A model generated the notes under the pieces. The model ran no database searches. It was not told the origin of the DNA and saw only the letters and a program-made list of their open reading frames with translations. DNA of 64,000 nt, taken from positions 1 through 64,000 of the forward strand of contig NZ_AFJI01000075.1 of NCBI RefSeq assembly GCF_000264785.1. Direction: 5' to 3'. Within the stretch, counting starts at the first letter, position 1. Each line of letters opens with the position of its first letter. The position numbers and the translations under genes are program-made. The stretch comes from Edwardsiella ictaluri ATCC 33202 (GTDB lineage Bacteria > Pseudomonadota > Gammaproteobacteria > Enterobacterales > Enterobacteriaceae). Below, piece by piece: positions 47,505-58,226 of the stretch.

Positions 47505-47591
47505 AGAGATAAATACCTAAAAAAATCATAATCTGGAATTATACACCGAGAGTGTCCCGCTGCGCAGCGCTCGCGGGGTGTAAAACAGAAT

Positions 47592-48281
47592 TTACAGTAG
47601 AAAGTAGCGGGCCAACAGCGCCGTCGTGAAGTTCTTTTTCAGATAGAAGCCGCGTGGCAGGGTCATTATCGGTTCGCCGCGCTGACCGATGCCTTCGGTC
47701 AGCGCCCGGCTGTTGGCCGCCTTGGGACGTAGCTGCAGCACCTCGCCGTGGCGGGCGGTGATCGACTCAACCCGCCCCAGCACGATCAGGTCCATCAGCT
47801 CCTCCCAGTCTCGCCGCAGCGCCTGCTCCTCCTGTGCAGAGGGGGTCCACAGCAGTGGGGCACCGACCCGGCGCTCTGCCAGCGGGATCTGACGCTCCCC
47901 CTCCACCGGGATCCACAGAACGCACTGTAGCTTGTGGCGCAGATGACAGTGCTCCCAGGTCAACCCGGTATTTCCCGTCAGCGGAGCCACGCAGACAAAG
48001 GTGGTTTCCAGGGGGCGTCCCTGGGCATCGATGGGGATACTCTTTAACTCGACGCCCAGCGCGGGGAAGTCCTGCTGCGCCTTACTGCCCGAGCTGGCGC
48101 CGAGGCAGCGCTCCAGCAGCAGGCCGACCCAGCCCTTATCGCGTCGCAGATCGCGCGGTATGGTCAGCCCGGCCAGCGCGGCCAGCTCGGCATAGGTATA
48201 TCCGGCCAGACGCAGGGCGCGCTGCAGCAGCGCCTGGCGATCCACCGGCGGCGAGTGGGGAGGAAATGGTTCGTTCATCAT
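47592..48281 (-). CDS. mutH: MutH, methyl-directed mismatch repair endonuclease
   Basis: A 229-residue endonuclease that nicks the unmethylated strand at hemimethylated GATC sites when activated by MutS-MutL. The restriction-like active site D-X6-E-X-K is present: Asp71, Glu78 and Lys80 in [27 protein letters not shown] and [20 protein letters not shown] match the family. Its partner mutS is encoded at 58227-60785; mutL is not in the window. Upstream lies a DnaA-box-rich region. Confidence 0.96.
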   Translation of the reverse strand: MMNEPFPPHSPPVDRQALLQRALRLAGYTYAELAALAGLTIPRDLRRDKGWVGLLLERCLGASSGSKAQQDFPALGVELKSIPIDAQGRPLETTFVCVAPLTGNTGLTWEHCHLRHKLQCVLWIPVEGERQIPLAERRVGAPLLWTPSAQEEQALRRDWEELMDLIVLGRVESITARHGEVLQLRPKAANSRALTEGIGQRGEPIMTLPRGFYLKKNFTTALLARYFLL

Positions 48282-48968
48282 CTGGTTAAAAAACGTACAC
48301 CTATTCGGGGCTTATCAACAGCGCGGGAGAAAGCGGCGCAGACTATAAATAATATTATGATTCATAATGAAATTTTTTCTCACAATCTCTCCACTCCGGT
48401 TTGGGATCTGTTATTGTGCACCACTAGCCACTGACAATGAACAGGATCTTACACCTATTTATCCACAGATATTTTGGATAACCCGTTTTATCGGTGGGCA
48501 CTGGTTTGATTTACAGCCTTGACGGACGCTATTTTTTGCGAAATTGCTGCCTCAGTGTGCAAGTTTTGCGGATATGTTGTGGATAAAATCGGCGTTGCGC
48601 GATCTTTAGACAGCGTGGGATCCCAAGCGTGCATGGATCACATTTTTATAGTGCATGCCGTGTGGGGTAATTGGTTAATTATTTGAAAATAATTGAAATA
48701 TTTTTTTTGTGTGTGCAGGGGTTATTACGGTGTCGATAAGTTTTACCCCTCTTTCCAGACACTTCTACACAAATATATCCACAGAAAAAGTGAATAAAAG
48801 CGGCCTCGCTACCGAATGTGTGTTTATAACTTTGCATTTATCTGTGAGTTATCCCGAAATTATGCGGTACAGGTGTAGGAAATCTTGGCGTTGAGCCAAT
48901 GGTTTACCGCTTGGTGCGAGTGTGAAACAATCATGTCATCTTGCGATTTTGCTTCTTGAGGTAGTCTG
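48282..48968. promoter_or_regulatory. DARS2-like DnaA-box cluster between mutH and rppH
   Basis: 687 bp, AT-rich, without a supported gene. Perfect DnaA boxes TTATCCACA lie at 48459-48467 (plus) and 48578-48586 (minus). Near-consensus boxes lie at 48312-48320 (TTATCAACA), 48473-48481 (TTATCCAAA on minus) and 48775-48783 (ATATCCACA). The 48459 and 48473 boxes face each other with five bases between. In E. coli the DnaA-reactivating sequence DARS2, which restores ATP-DnaA, lies next to mutH in the same intergenic position. The region should also hold the rppH and mutH promoters. Function inferred from synteny and boxes. Confidence 0.8.
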
Positions 48969-49502
48969 GTGATCGATGATGATGGCTACCGCCCGAACGT
49001 AGGTATTGTAATCTGTAACCGTCAGGGACAGGTGCTGTGGGCACGTCGCTATGGGCAAAACTCCTGGCAGTTCCCGCAGGGCGGGATCAACGCCGGGGAG
49101 ACCGCCGAGCAGGCGATGTACCGCGAACTGTTTGAAGAGGTGGGGCTGGGACGTAAGGATGTGAAAATTCTGGCCTCTACCCGCAACTGGTTACGCTATA
49201 AATTACCTAAACGTTTGGTGCGTTGGGATACGAAGCCGGTATGTATCGGCCAAAAGCAGCGCTGGTTTTTACTGCAGCTGCAGTGCAGTGAAGCGGAGAT
49301 CAATATGCAGCGTAGCAATACACCGGAGTTTGATGGCTGGCGCTGGGTCAGCTATTGGTATCCGGTGCGTCAGGTGGTGTCGTTTAAGCGCGATGTTTAC
49401 CGCCGGGTGATGAAGGAGTTCTCATCCGTTGTCATGTCGTTGCAGGAGAGCGTAGCCCAGGGAGGGCGTTCGGCTCCCGGCTATCGCCGTAAAAGAGGTT
49501 AA
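48969..49502 (+). CDS. rppH: RppH, RNA pyrophosphohydrolase
   Basis: A 177-residue Nudix hydrolase that removes pyrophosphate from 5' ends of mRNA and starts RNase E-dependent decay. The Nudix box is complete: Gly38, Glu44, Arg52, Glu53, Glu56, Glu57 and Gly59 in [22 protein letters not shown]. The start is GTG at 48969, giving [17 protein letters not shown] as in E. coli. The stop is directly followed by ptsP, so the two form an operon. Confidence 0.96.
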   Translation: MIDDDGYRPNVGIVICNRQGQVLWARRYGQNSWQFPQGGINAGETAEQAMYRELFEEVGLGRKDVKILASTRNWLRYKLPKRLVRWDTKPVCIGQKQRWFLLQLQCSEAEINMQRSNTPEFDGWRWVSYWYPVRQVVSFKRDVYRRVMKEFSSVVMSLQESVAQGGRSAPGYRRKRG

Positions 49503-49514
49503 GTGGCAGTAATC

Positions 49515-51761
49515 ATGCTTACACGCCTGCGCGAGATCGTGGAAAAGGTGGCTGCGGCTGCCAGCCTGAATGACGCGCTGAATGTGCTGGTGGACGAAAC
49601 CTGTCGGGCGATGGAGACGGAGGTTTGCTCTGTTTACCTGGCCGACAACGATCGCCAGTGCTACTACCTGATGGCGACCCGTGGTCTGCAAAAGCCGCGT
49701 GGTCGCGTGGTGGCGCTCTCTTTCGACGAAGGGATCGTCGGCCTGGTGGGTCGTCTGGCGGAGCCGGTGAACCTGGCGGATGCGCCCAGCCATCCCAGCT
49801 TTAAATATCTGCCGCAGGTGCGCGAGGAGTGTTACCGTGCATTCCTGGGCGTGCCGATGATCTATCGCCGTCAGCTGCTGGGGGTGCTGGTCATACAGCA
49901 GCGTGCGTCCCGTCAGTTTGATGAGGTTGAAGAGTCCTTTCTGGTAACCCTGGCGACTCAGCTGGCCGGGATCCTGTCGCAAACCCAGCTCAACACCCTG
50001 TTTGGCCGCCTGCGCCAGAATCGCCTGCGCGCTATCGCCGCGGCGCCAGGTGTCGCAGTGGCCAAGGGATGGATGGACATCAGCCAACCGGCGCTGGAGC
50101 ATGTTTATGAAGCATCTACTCTGGATACCGACAGCGAGCGTGAGCGACTGGCGCGGGCGCTGGAGGAGGCAGCCAGCGAGTTTCGCCGCTATAGCAAACG
50201 CTTTGGCGCCAGTGCCCAGAAAGAGAGCGCGGCGATCTTCGATCTCTACTCTCACCTGCTCAACGATCCGCGTCTGAAGCGTGAGCTGATGCATCACGTC
50301 GACGGCGGCGCGGTGGCCGAGTGGGCTGTGAAGCAGGTCACCGAGCACTTTGCCGACCAGTTTGCCAGTCTGCAGGACAGCTATATGCGCGATCGCGCCA
50401 GCGATTTACGCGCGCTCGGGCAGCGTCTGTTGTTCCATCTGGATGATAACGCCATCGGTCCGGCGCCGTGGCCGGAGCGCTTTATTCTGGTGGCCGATGA
50501 GCTGACGCCGACCCTGCTGGCGGAGATCCCGCAGTCCTGTCTGCTGGGGGTGGTGGTGCGTGACGGTGCCTCTAACTCCCACGCGGCAATTATCCTGCGC
50601 GCGATGGGCGTACCGACGGTGATGGGGGCCGATATTCGCCCTGCGCTGCTCCATGAGCGGCTGCTGATTATTGATGGCTACCGCGGAGAGGTGCTGGTCG
50701 AGCCGGAGCCGGTTTTGGTGCAGGAATACCAGCGGCTGATCAGCGAAGAGCAGGCGCTGAGCCGTAAGACGGAGGCCGAGTCGGATCGCCCGGCGCAGCT
50801 GCGCAGTGGCGAACGGATCGTTGTGCTGCTGAACGCCGGCCTGAGCGCAGAGCATGAGCAGCGTCTGGAGGCTTGCGTCGACGGCGTGGGGCTATACCGT
50901 ACCGAAATTCCTTTTATGTTGCAGAGCGGCTTTCCGTCCGAGGAGGAGCAGGTTGCACAGTATCAGGGTATGCTGCAGATAAACCCGGCGAAGCCGGTAG
51001 TGCTGCGCACCCTGGATATCGGTGCCGACAAGCAGCTACCCTACATGCCGATTAGCGAGGAGAACCCCAGCCTGGGCTGGCGTGGGCTACGGATCACCCT
51101 CGATCAGCCGGAGATCTTTCTGGTGCAGGTGCGCGCCATGCTGCGCGCCAATGCGGCCAGCGGCAACCTGGGGATCCTGCTGCCGATGGTGACAACCCTG
51201 GCCGAAGTGGATGAAGCGCGTCGCCTGATCGAGCGCGCCGGACGCGAGGTTGAGGAGATGTTGGGCTATGCCCTGCCGCGCCCGCGTATCGGGGTGATGC
51301 TGGAGGTGCCGGCGTTGGCCTTTATGCTGTCGGGGCTGGCCTCACGGGTCGACTTTATTTCGGTCGGCACCAACGATTTGACCCAGTATCTGCTGGCGGT
51401 GGATCGCAACAATACCCGGGTGGCCGCGCTGTATGATGGCCTGCACCCGGCGATGCTGCGCCTGCTGCAGCAGGTGGTGCGGGAGTGTGCCGAGCTGGGG
51501 CTGCCGGTCAGCGTCTGCGGCGAGATGGCCGGCGATCCGATGGGCGCACTGCTGCTGGTGGGGCTGGGGTTCCGCCAGCTGAGCATGAACGGGCACAGTG
51601 TGCCGCGTATCAAGTATCTGCTGCGTCACCTGGATCTGCAGGATATCGAGGGGCTGGCCGCCCGCATGGTGGCGGCCCATTCATCGACCGAGGTGCGTCA
51701 CCTCACCGCCTCGTTTTTAGAGCGGCGCGGCGTCGGTGGTCTGATCCGTGGCGGAATGTAG
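49515..51761 (+). CDS. ptsP: PtsP, enzyme I of the nitrogen phosphotransferase system
   Basis: A 748-residue phosphoenolpyruvate-protein phosphotransferase that phosphorylates NPr (PtsO). An N-terminal GAF domain (about 5-155) senses small molecules such as glutamine. The phosphohistidine domain has His356 in GASNSHAAIILRAMGVPTVMG. The PEP-binding barrel has LDIGADKQLPYM, NPSLGWRGLR and SVCGEMAGDP. The ATG at 49515 matches the E. coli length; a GTG at 49503 right after the rppH stop has a closer GAGG and is an alternative start. Confidence 0.95.
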   Translation: MLTRLREIVEKVAAAASLNDALNVLVDETCRAMETEVCSVYLADNDRQCYYLMATRGLQKPRGRVVALSFDEGIVGLVGRLAEPVNLADAPSHPSFKYLPQVREECYRAFLGVPMIYRRQLLGVLVIQQRASRQFDEVEESFLVTLATQLAGILSQTQLNTLFGRLRQNRLRAIAAAPGVAVAKGWMDISQPALEHVYEASTLDTDSERERLARALEEAASEFRRYSKRFGASAQKESAAIFDLYSHLLNDPRLKRELMHHVDGGAVAEWAVKQVTEHFADQFASLQDSYMRDRASDLRALGQRLLFHLDDNAIGPAPWPERFILVADELTPTLLAEIPQSCLLGVVVRDGASNSHAAIILRAMGVPTVMGADIRPALLHERLLIIDGYRGEVLVEPEPVLVQEYQRLISEEQALSRKTEAESDRPAQLRSGERIVVLLNAGLSAEHEQRLEACVDGVGLYRTEIPFMLQSGFPSEEEQVAQYQGMLQINPAKPVVLRTLDIGADKQLPYMPISEENPSLGWRGLRITLDQPEIFLVQVRAMLRANAASGNLGILLPMVTTLAEVDEARRLIERAGREVEEMLGYALPRPRIGVMLEVPALAFMLSGLASRVDFISVGTNDLTQYLLAVDRNNTRVAALYDGLHPAMLRLLQQVVRECAELGLPVSVCGEMAGDPMGALLLVGLGFRQLSMNGHSVPRIKYLLRHLDLQDIEGLAARMVAAHSSTEVRHLTASFLERRGVGGLIRGGM

Positions 51762-51843
51762 GGCACCTCCGGGGAATTTTGCCGTCATGATGGAGTCCTG
51801 ACGGAAGTTATGGGATGATTGGGCGGTTTTTCAGGGGGCGTGA

Positions 51844-52188
51844 ATGGGTAAACTGACGCTATTATTGGTGGTGCTGTTGGGCTGGCTGCAGTATTCGCTT
51901 TGGGTCGGCAAAAACGGCGTCCATGACTATATGCGGGTGAAGCAGGACGTCGCGACGCAGCAGGCGAATAATGCCAAGCTGAAATCGCGCAACGATCAAT
52001 TGTTTGCCGAGATCGATGATCTTAATGGCGGCCAAGAGGCGATCGAAGAGCGCGCGCGCAATGAGCTGGGGATGATTAAACCGGGCGAGACCTTCTACCG
52101 CCTGGTGCCCGATCAGAACAAACGCCGTACGGTGGGAACGGCTTCCCAGTCAGTCGCATCCTACCCGTCAGTGACGGCGAGTCACTGA
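51844..52188 (+). CDS. ftsB: FtsB, cell division protein
   Basis: A 114-residue bitopic divisome protein. A short cytoplasmic tip is followed by one membrane helix (about 4-21, [19 protein letters not shown]), then a periplasmic coiled coil (about 30-65, [30 protein letters not shown]) and the conserved [21 protein letters not shown] segment. FtsB joins FtsL and FtsQ and helps activate septal synthesis by FtsWI. The C-terminal tail is a little longer than in E. coli (103). First gene of the run ftsB-ispD-ispF-truD-surE-pcm. Confidence 0.95.
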   Translation: MGKLTLLLVVLLGWLQYSLWVGKNGVHDYMRVKQDVATQQANNAKLKSRNDQLFAEIDDLNGGQEAIEERARNELGMIKPGETFYRLVPDQNKRRTVGTASQSVASYPSVTASH

Positions 52189-52241
52189 ATTCTTTGCATG
52201 GCCTGCGCCATGTCTTCATATCCGATAACGATAATTCACCG

Positions 52242-52973
52242 ATGAACGATAACGACTCCGTTAATGAACCGTCCATTGTCGCCATTGTACCGGCAGCCGG
52301 GATCGGCAGCCGGATGCAAAGCGCTACCCCCAAGCAATACCTCATGCTGAATGGCAAGACCATTCTGGAGCATGCCGTGACGGCGCTGTTTGCCCATCCG
52401 GCTGTGCGCCGTGCGATCGTTGCGCTGCACCCGCAGGATGCCTGCTTTGACGCGCTGCCGCTGGCGGTGGATCGGCGGGTCAGCCGCGTGACGGGCGGGG
52501 CGACACGCGCCGAGTCGGTGCTTGCTGCGCTGCTGGCCGCCGACGATGCCGACTGGGTCCTGGTGCACGATGCGGCGCGTCCCTGCCTGCAGTCTGGCGA
52601 TCTGGCGCATCTGGTGGCCTGTATGGACGCCGCGCAGCAGGGGGCGATATTGGCGACGCCGGTCTGCGACACGATGAAACGGGCTGAAGCCGGTCTCCCG
52701 CAGATCGCCCATACGGTGGAGCGCCAGGATCTGTGGCATGCGCTGACGCCGCAGCTGTTTCCCCGGGCGCTGCTGATCCAGTGTCTGCAGCGTGCTCTGA
52801 GCGAGGGGGCAACGGTGACCGATGAGGCCTCGGCGCTGGAGTATTGCGGCTATCATCCGCGCTTGGTCAGCGGGCGTTCAGATAATATTAAAGTTACCCG
52901 TCCGGAGGATTTGGCGCTGGCAGAGTTCTATCTGGCGCGTCATGCCTTTTTGACGCACTCACAGGAGCAATAA
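52242..52973 (+). CDS. ispD: IspD, MEP cytidylyltransferase
   Basis: A 243-residue enzyme of the MEP isoprenoid pathway that joins CTP to 2-C-methyl-D-erythritol 4-phosphate. The CTP-binding signature [19 protein letters not shown] and [11 protein letters not shown] are present, with DTMKRA and [11 protein letters not shown] further on. The ATG at 52242 is preferred because the frame upstream to 52194 is not conserved. It lies 53 bp after ftsB and 3 bp before ispF. Confidence 0.95.
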   Translation: MNDNDSVNEPSIVAIVPAAGIGSRMQSATPKQYLMLNGKTILEHAVTALFAHPAVRRAIVALHPQDACFDALPLAVDRRVSRVTGGATRAESVLAALLAADDADWVLVHDAARPCLQSGDLAHLVACMDAAQQGAILATPVCDTMKRAEAGLPQIAHTVERQDLWHALTPQLFPRALLIQCLQRALSEGATVTDEASALEYCGYHPRLVSGRSDNIKVTRPEDLALAEFYLARHAFLTHSQEQ

Positions 52974-52976
52974 CCG

Positions 52977-53450
52977 ATGAGAATTGGTCACGGTTTTGAC
53001 GTGCACCGCTTCGGCGGCGAGGGGCCGCTGATTATCGGCGGTGTGCGCATCGCGCATCCACAGGGGCTGCTGGCCCATTCCGATGGTGATGTCGCTCTGC
53101 ATGCGGCGACTGATGCCCTGTTGGGGGCGGCGGCCCTGGGGGATATTGGCAAGCTGTTCCCGGATACGGATCCCGCCTATAAGGGGGCGGACAGCCGCGC
53201 GCTGCTGCGTGAGGCATACCGCAGCATTCGTGCCAGGGGCTACCGCCTGGGTAATCTGGATATTACCCTGATTGCCCAGGCACCCAAAATGGCGCCGCAC
53301 ATTCCGCAGATGCGGGTGTTTCTGGCCGAAGATTTACAGTGCCCGATTGATGATGTCAACGTGAAGGCGACCACCACTGAAAAGCTGGGCTTTACCGGGC
53401 GTGGGGAGGGGATCGCCTGCGCAGCGGTGGCCCTGCTGATCAAGGAGTAA
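52977..53450 (+). CDS. ispF: IspF, MEcPP synthase
   Basis: A 157-residue trimeric zinc enzyme that cyclises CDP-ME 2-phosphate to 2-C-methyl-D-erythritol 2,4-cyclodiphosphate. Metal ligands Asp8, His10 and His42 occupy the canonical positions in GFDVHRFGG and LLAHSDGDV. The family signature [24 protein letters not shown] is intact. It sits between ispD and truD with 3-bp gaps on both sides. Confidence 0.97.
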   Translation: MRIGHGFDVHRFGGEGPLIIGGVRIAHPQGLLAHSDGDVALHAATDALLGAAALGDIGKLFPDTDPAYKGADSRALLREAYRSIRARGYRLGNLDITLIAQAPKMAPHIPQMRVFLAEDLQCPIDDVNVKATTTEKLGFTGRGEGIACAAVALLIKE

Positions 53451-53453
53451 ACG

Positions 53454-54500
53454 ATGGAGTTTTCTACGCTGCAGTATCTGCATGGGCGCCCGGTGGCGAC
53501 CGGGGTGGTCAAAGCCTTTGCCGAGGATTTTTTTGTTGCAGAGGATCTGGGATTTACCCCGGACGGCGAGGGTGAGCATGTGCTGGTTCGCCTGCGTAAA
53601 GAGGGGTGTAATACCCAGTTTGTGGCGGAGAATCTGGCCCGCTTTGCCCGTATCGCCGGGCGTTCGGTCAGCTACGCCGGGCTGAAGGATCGTCATGCGG
53701 TGACCGAGCAGTGGTTCTGCCTGCATCTACCGGGGCGTGATACGCCAGACTTCAGCCAGTTTGTGCTGGAGGGATGTCAGGTTCTGGCCGTGGCCCGCCA
53801 TCGAAAGAAGCTGCGTATCGGTACGCTGCGTGGCAACCAGTTCCGCCTGGTGCTGCGTCACATCAGTGACAGCGCCGAGGTCGAAGAGCGCCTGCGCCGG
53901 GTGGCGACGCAGGGTGTGCCCAACTATTTTGGCGAGCAGCGCTTTGGCCGTGGCGGTAATAATCTGCAGCAGGCGCGTCGCTGGGCCACCGATCAGATTC
54001 GGGTGAAAGAGCGCGCCAAGCGCGGTTTCTATCTCTCCGCGGCGCGCAGCGCGCTGTTTAATTTGTTGGTAAGTGAGCGGCTGGCTGCGGGTTGTTTTTC
54101 TCGGGTTCTGGCGGGCGACGCGCTGCAGCTGACCGGTCGCGGCAGCTGGTTTGTCGCCCGGGAGGCGGAGCTGTCGGTGCTGCAGCAGCGGCTGGACGTC
54201 GGCGAGCTGCGCATTACGGCGGCGCTGCCGGGCGACGGTGACGGGGGCGTCGGCGGCGATGCGGCAGAGTTTGAACGTCGGGTGCTATCTGAGACGGCTG
54301 ATCTGCAGGCCCTGCTGACGCGTGAGCGGGTAGATCCAGCACGCCGTGCGGTGTTGCTGCAGCCGCAGGCGATGACCTGGAGCTGGTGGGATGACGCCAC
54401 CGTCGAGCTGACCTTCGATCTGCCCGCCGGTAGTTTCGCCACCAGCGTAGTGCGTGAACTGTTCTGTCAGGAAAACTCCGATGCGGATCTTGCTGAGTAA
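53454..54500 (+). CDS. truD: TruD, tRNA pseudouridine(13) synthase
   Basis: A 348-residue enzyme that makes pseudouridine 13 in tRNA-Glu. The catalytic aspartate is Asp79 in [15 protein letters not shown]. Other conserved segments are [29 protein letters not shown] and [14 protein letters not shown] near the end. One residue shorter than E. coli TruD. The 3' end overlaps surE by 20 bp. Confidence 0.96.
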
Positions 54501-55245
54501 TGATGATGGTGTAACGGCTCCCGGTATTCAGACGCTGGCAGCGGCGCTACGAGAGTTTGCCCAGGTGCAGGTCGTCGCTCCGAACCGCAATCGCAGCGGG
54601 TCGTCCAATGCCCTGACGCTGGAGTCACCGCTGCGCAGCGAAACCTTGGCCAACGGCGACATCAGCGTGATCGACGGTACGCCGACCGACTGCGTCTATC
54701 TGGGGGTCAATGCGTTGATGCGCCCGCGCCCGGATATCGTGATCGCCGGTATCAACGCTGGCCCTAACCTGGGAGATGACGTGATCTACTCCGGCACGGT
54801 GGCGGCGGCGATGGAGGGGCGCCATCTGGGCTTTCCTGCGCTGGCGGTATCTCTGGACGGTGAGCGTCACTATGACACGGCGGCGGCGGTCACCTGCCGA
54901 CTGTTGCGTATGCTGTCTGATGCACCGCTGCGCAGTGGGCGCATTCTGAATGTGAATGTGCCGGACGTCCCACTGACGGCGATCCGAGGCTGGCGCGTAA
55001 CCCGCTGCGGCAGCCGTCATCCGGCGCAGACGGTGATCCATCAGCAGGATCCGCGCGGTAAGCCGCTGATGTGGATCGGTCCGCCGGGGGCCAAGCAGGA
55101 CGCCGGTGAAGAGACCGATTTCGCCGCCGTGGCGGCGGGCTATATCTCCGTGACGCCACTGCAGGTGGATCTGACCGCCCACGGTGCGCGTGGCCGCCTG
55201 GCGGAGTGGCTGGGCCGGGTGGATAAGGGCGGTGCGGCATGGTAG
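54481..55245 (+). CDS. surE: SurE, 5'/3'-nucleotidase
   Basis: A 254-residue survival protein with nucleotidase and exopolyphosphatase activity. Metal-binding residues Asp8, Asp9, Ser39 and Asn92 are at the E. coli positions ([30 protein letters not shown]). The ATG at 54481 lies inside the truD 3' end, and the longer frame from 54454 is not conserved. It overlaps pcm by 7 bp. Confidence 0.96.
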
Positions 55246-55877
55246 ATGTTGATCGCCGGGTTCTGCTGCTGATCCAGCAGCTGATGCGTCAGGGGATCCG
55301 CGATGAGGCGGTGCTGAAAGCCATTGCTTCTGTGCCGCGCGAGCGCTTTATCGATGAGGCCATGTCCCATAAGGCTTATGACAACACCGCGCTGCCGATA
55401 GGGCTGGGGCAGACTATCTCTCAGCCCTATATGGTGGCGCGGATGACTGAGCTGCTGGCGTTGCAGGCGGCTTCCCGGGTGTTGGAGATAGGCACTGGCA
55501 CCGGCTATCAGACGGCGGTGCTGGCGCATCTGGTGCCTCACGTCTATTCGGTCGAGCGGATCAAGAGCCTGCAATGGCAGGCTAAACGACGTCTCAAGCA
55601 GTTGGATTTACACAATGTATCGACCCGTCACGGCGATGGATGGCTGGGCTGGGCGTCGCGCGGTCCCTTTGATGCCATTATCGTGACCGCAGCAGCACCG
55701 GAGATCCCGCCGGTGCTGCTGGCTCAGCTGGCCGAAGGGGGGCGCTTGGTGCTGCCGGTCGGCGAGCAGTCCCAGCCTCAGTTTCTGCGGCGTATCCAGC
55801 GGCGCGGCGGCGAATACCTGGTCGAATCGATCGAGCCGGTGCGCTTTGTCCCGCTGGTGAGCGGTGAGCTTGCTTGA
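55239..55877 (+). CDS. pcm: Pcm, protein-L-isoaspartate O-methyltransferase
   Basis: A 212-residue SAM-dependent methyltransferase that repairs isoaspartyl residues in aged proteins. Signatures are [19 protein letters not shown], the SAM loop [16 protein letters not shown] and RHGDGWLGW...[14 protein letters not shown]. Ends in the family tail [12 protein letters not shown]. It overlaps the surE 3' end. In E. coli the surE-pcm pair leads into nlpD-rpoS, as here. Confidence 0.96.
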   Translation: MVDVDRRVLLLIQQLMRQGIRDEAVLKAIASVPRERFIDEAMSHKAYDNTALPIGLGQTISQPYMVARMTELLALQAASRVLEIGTGTGYQTAVLAHLVPHVYSVERIKSLQWQAKRRLKQLDLHNVSTRHGDGWLGWASRGPFDAIIVTAAAPEIPPVLLAQLAEGGRLVLPVGEQSQPQFLRRIQRRGGEYLVESIEPVRFVPLVSGELA

Positions 55878-55879
55878 CG

Positions 55880-55919
55880 GGCAATGGCACACCTCGCTGT
55901 GCAGAAGAGTGCCATTGCC
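55880..55919 (+). other. Perfect hairpin downstream of pcm
   Basis: An 11-bp stem (GGCAATGGCAC/GTGCCATTGCC) begins three bases after the pcm stop, with an 18-nt loop that can form a small inner stem. No T-run follows, so it may stabilise or process the mRNA between pcm and nlpD. The remaining gap to 56186 should hold the nlpD promoter and shows no gene. Confidence 0.55.
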
Positions 55920-56186
55920 GTTATGCTGAACTACGATGGCCTGCGGCGGAGCGCGCCGTAGACGTTTCTGTCGCAGCCCTGCTGAGGCGAATAGGGATAA
56001 TTCTTACTTAATCCGTATTTGACCTGCGGGCGCTTTTTAGTGTCCAATTCCCTGACTTAGGGTATGAATACAATATTTGGCTGAGCGATATCAATGCCTT
56101 TCGGCCAGCATGGGCCGACGCTAATCCAGCGTTTTCCGGGTGTATCAAATGACTTATTTAAGAGAAGAATGCTGTCATGGGGGGGC

Positions 56187-57137
56187 ATGAGCATGGGAAG
56201 CCCAATGATTAAATGGCGCCGGGTGGCGGTGTGTACGCTGGTTACAATGTGGCTGGCTGGGTGTAGCAGTAGTAATAGTTCCGCACCGATAAGTTCAGTA
56301 AATGGCTCGGGCGGTGGACGCATGCTCTCCTCCAGCGGTCGTGTGCAGACGGATGCCCGCGGACATATTGTTTATAACCGCAGCTATCAGTCGATTCCCA
56401 AGGGGAGCTATAACGGTGAAGCCTACACCGTTAAGCGCGGCGATACGCTGTTTTATATTGCCTGGATCACCGGCAGCGATTTCCGCGATCTGGCTGTGCG
56501 CAATAATATTCAGGCGCCCTATAGCCTGAATGTCGGACAGGTTATCCGCATCGGCGGAAACGGCGGCGGCGGTATGTTGGCCTCCAATAATATTGTTCCC
56601 GTTCAGCCAAGCAGTGCACAAATTCAGACGACGAATGTTGATTCTAAATCGGCCAGCGCGTATTCTGACCCTTCGGGTAAACAGAATGTAGGCAGAATGT
56701 TGCCTGCAGCAGGAGTGGCAAGTGCCGCTCCTGCCGTTTCCGCGTCGTCATCCAGCTCTGCGCCGGTAGGGACTTGGCGCTGGCCGACTGACGGTAAGAT
56801 TATCGAAAACTTCTCGTCTGCCGAAGGGGGCAACAAGGGGATCGATATTGCAGGCTCGCGTGGCCAGCCGGTGCAGGCCACCGCCGATGGGCGGGTGGTG
56901 TATGCCGGTAATGCGTTGCGCGGCTATGGAAACCTGATCATCATTAAACATAATGATGATTACCTGAGCGCCTACGCCCATAACGACACCATGCTGGTCC
57001 GGGAGCAACAAGAGGTGAAGGCGGGTCAAAAAATTGCCACCATGGGCAGTACCGGTGCCAGCTCAGTTAGATTGCACTTTGAAATTCGTTACAAGGGAAA
57101 ATCCGTAAACCCGCTGCAATATCTGCCGCAGCGATAG
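56187..57137 (+). CDS. nlpD: NlpD, divisome-associated LytM lipoprotein
   Basis: A 316-residue outer-membrane lipoprotein that activates the amidase AmiC during septum splitting. The ATG at 56187, preceded by GGGGGGG, aligns with the E. coli start. The lipobox LAGC makes Cys26 the acylated residue. A LysM domain lies at about 105-148 ([20 protein letters not shown]). The C-terminal LytM/M23 domain ([13 protein letters not shown]...[20 protein letters not shown]) lacks the full zinc-ligand set, as is normal for NlpD. The linker is shorter and Ser-rich compared with E. coli. In E. coli the main rpoS promoter lies inside nlpD. Confidence 0.94.
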   Translation: MSMGSPMIKWRRVAVCTLVTMWLAGCSSSNSSAPISSVNGSGGGRMLSSSGRVQTDARGHIVYNRSYQSIPKGSYNGEAYTVKRGDTLFYIAWITGSDFRDLAVRNNIQAPYSLNVGQVIRIGGNGGGGMLASNNIVPVQPSSAQIQTTNVDSKSASAYSDPSGKQNVGRMLPAAGVASAAPAVSASSSSSAPVGTWRWPTDGKIIENFSSAEGGNKGIDIAGSRGQPVQATADGRVVYAGNALRGYGNLIIIKHNDDYLSAYAHNDTMLVREQQEVKAGQKIATMGSTGASSVRLHFEIRYKGKSVNPLQYLPQR

Positions 57138-57188
57138 TTTGAGCAGGATCGCTGTATCCTGCTCGCAAATCACGGGTAGGGTACAGCT

Positions 57189-58175
57189 ATGAGTCATACT
57201 ACGCTGAAAGTTAACGAATTACATGATGAAGTCGAGTTGGAGGATGGCGTTGAGGACGGTTTTGACGAGAAGGACCTCGTTGAAGAGTCCATGGAAAATG
57301 ACATCACCGATGATGAATTGCTGTCTCAGTCTGTTTCACAGCGCGTTCTGGACGCCACGCAGCTTTATCTTAGCGAAATCGGTTATGCGCCGCTGTTGAC
57401 GGCGGAAGAGGAGGTTTTCTTTGCCCGCCGGGCCCTGCGTGGGGATGAGGCATCGCGTAAGCGGATGATCGAAAGCAACCTGCGACTGGTGGTCAAGATC
57501 TCCCGCCGCTACAGCAATCGCGGTCTGGCACTGCTGGATCTTATCGAAGAGGGTAATCTGGGTCTGATCCGCGCGGTAGAGAAGTTTGACCCGGAGCGCG
57601 GCTTCCGTTTTTCGACCTACGCTACCTGGTGGATCCGTCAGACCATTGAGCGGGCCATCATGAACCAGACCCGCACCATCCGTCTGCCTATCCATATCGT
57701 TAAAGAGCTTAACGTCTATCTGCGCACCGCCCGCGAACTCGCTCATAAGCTGGACCATGAGCCGAGCGCGGAGGAGATCGCCGAGCGGCTGGAGAAGCCG
57801 GTGCATGATGTCAGCCGTATGCTGCGTCTCAACGAACGGATCACCTCAGTGGATACCCCACTGGGCGGCGATTCGGAGAAGGCGCTGCTGGATATTCTGA
57901 CTGATGAGAACGAAAGCGGGCCGGAGGATTGCACCCAGAACGATGACATGAAGCAGAGCATCGTCAATTGGCTGTTTGAGCTGAACGCCAAGCAGCGCGA
58001 GGTGCTGGCGCGCCGCTTTGGCCTGCTGGGCTATGAGGCCGCCACGCTGGAGGACGTTGGGCGAGAGATTGGCCTGACCCGCGAGCGGGTGCGTCAAATC
58101 CAGGTTGAAGGGCTGCGGCGCCTGCGAGAGATCCTGCAGATGCAGGGACTGAGTATCGAGGCCCTGTTCCGCTGA
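57189..58175 (+). CDS. rpoS: RpoS, stationary-phase sigma factor
   Basis: A 328-residue sigma-S that directs RNA polymerase to general stress and stationary-phase genes. Region 1.2 contains [21 protein letters not shown], region 2 has [60 protein letters not shown] family text, and region 4.2 ends with [22 protein letters not shown]. The acidic N-terminus and length are as in E. coli (330). It follows nlpD by 51 bp. Confidence 0.97.
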   Translation: MSHTTLKVNELHDEVELEDGVEDGFDEKDLVEESMENDITDDELLSQSVSQRVLDATQLYLSEIGYAPLLTAEEEVFFARRALRGDEASRKRMIESNLRLVVKISRRYSNRGLALLDLIEEGNLGLIRAVEKFDPERGFRFSTYATWWIRQTIERAIMNQTRTIRLPIHIVKELNVYLRTARELAHKLDHEPSAEEIAERLEKPVHDVSRMLRLNERITSVDTPLGGDSEKALLDILTDENESGPEDCTQNDDMKQSIVNWLFELNAKQREVLARRFGLLGYEAATLEDVGREIGLTRERVRQIQVEGLRRLREILQMQGLSIEALFR

Positions 58176-58185
58176 GCGGCGTGGT

Positions 58186-58222
58186 CAAAAAAACGGTGAA
58201 GCCAAGGCTTCACCGTTTTTTT
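58186..58222. terminator. Bidirectional terminator shared by rpoS and mutS
   Basis: Stem ACGGTGAAGCC/GGCTTCACCGT is flanked by seven A on the left and seven T on the right, so it works on both strands. It fills the 51-bp gap between the convergent rpoS and mutS genes. Confidence 0.88.
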
Positions 58223-58226
58223 ATCG

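Noticed and set aside
48709-48894. 61-codon frame in the mutH-rppH gap (possible ygdT counterpart)
   Set aside because: No similarity to YgdT and it overlaps a DnaA-box-like site; no ribosome site.
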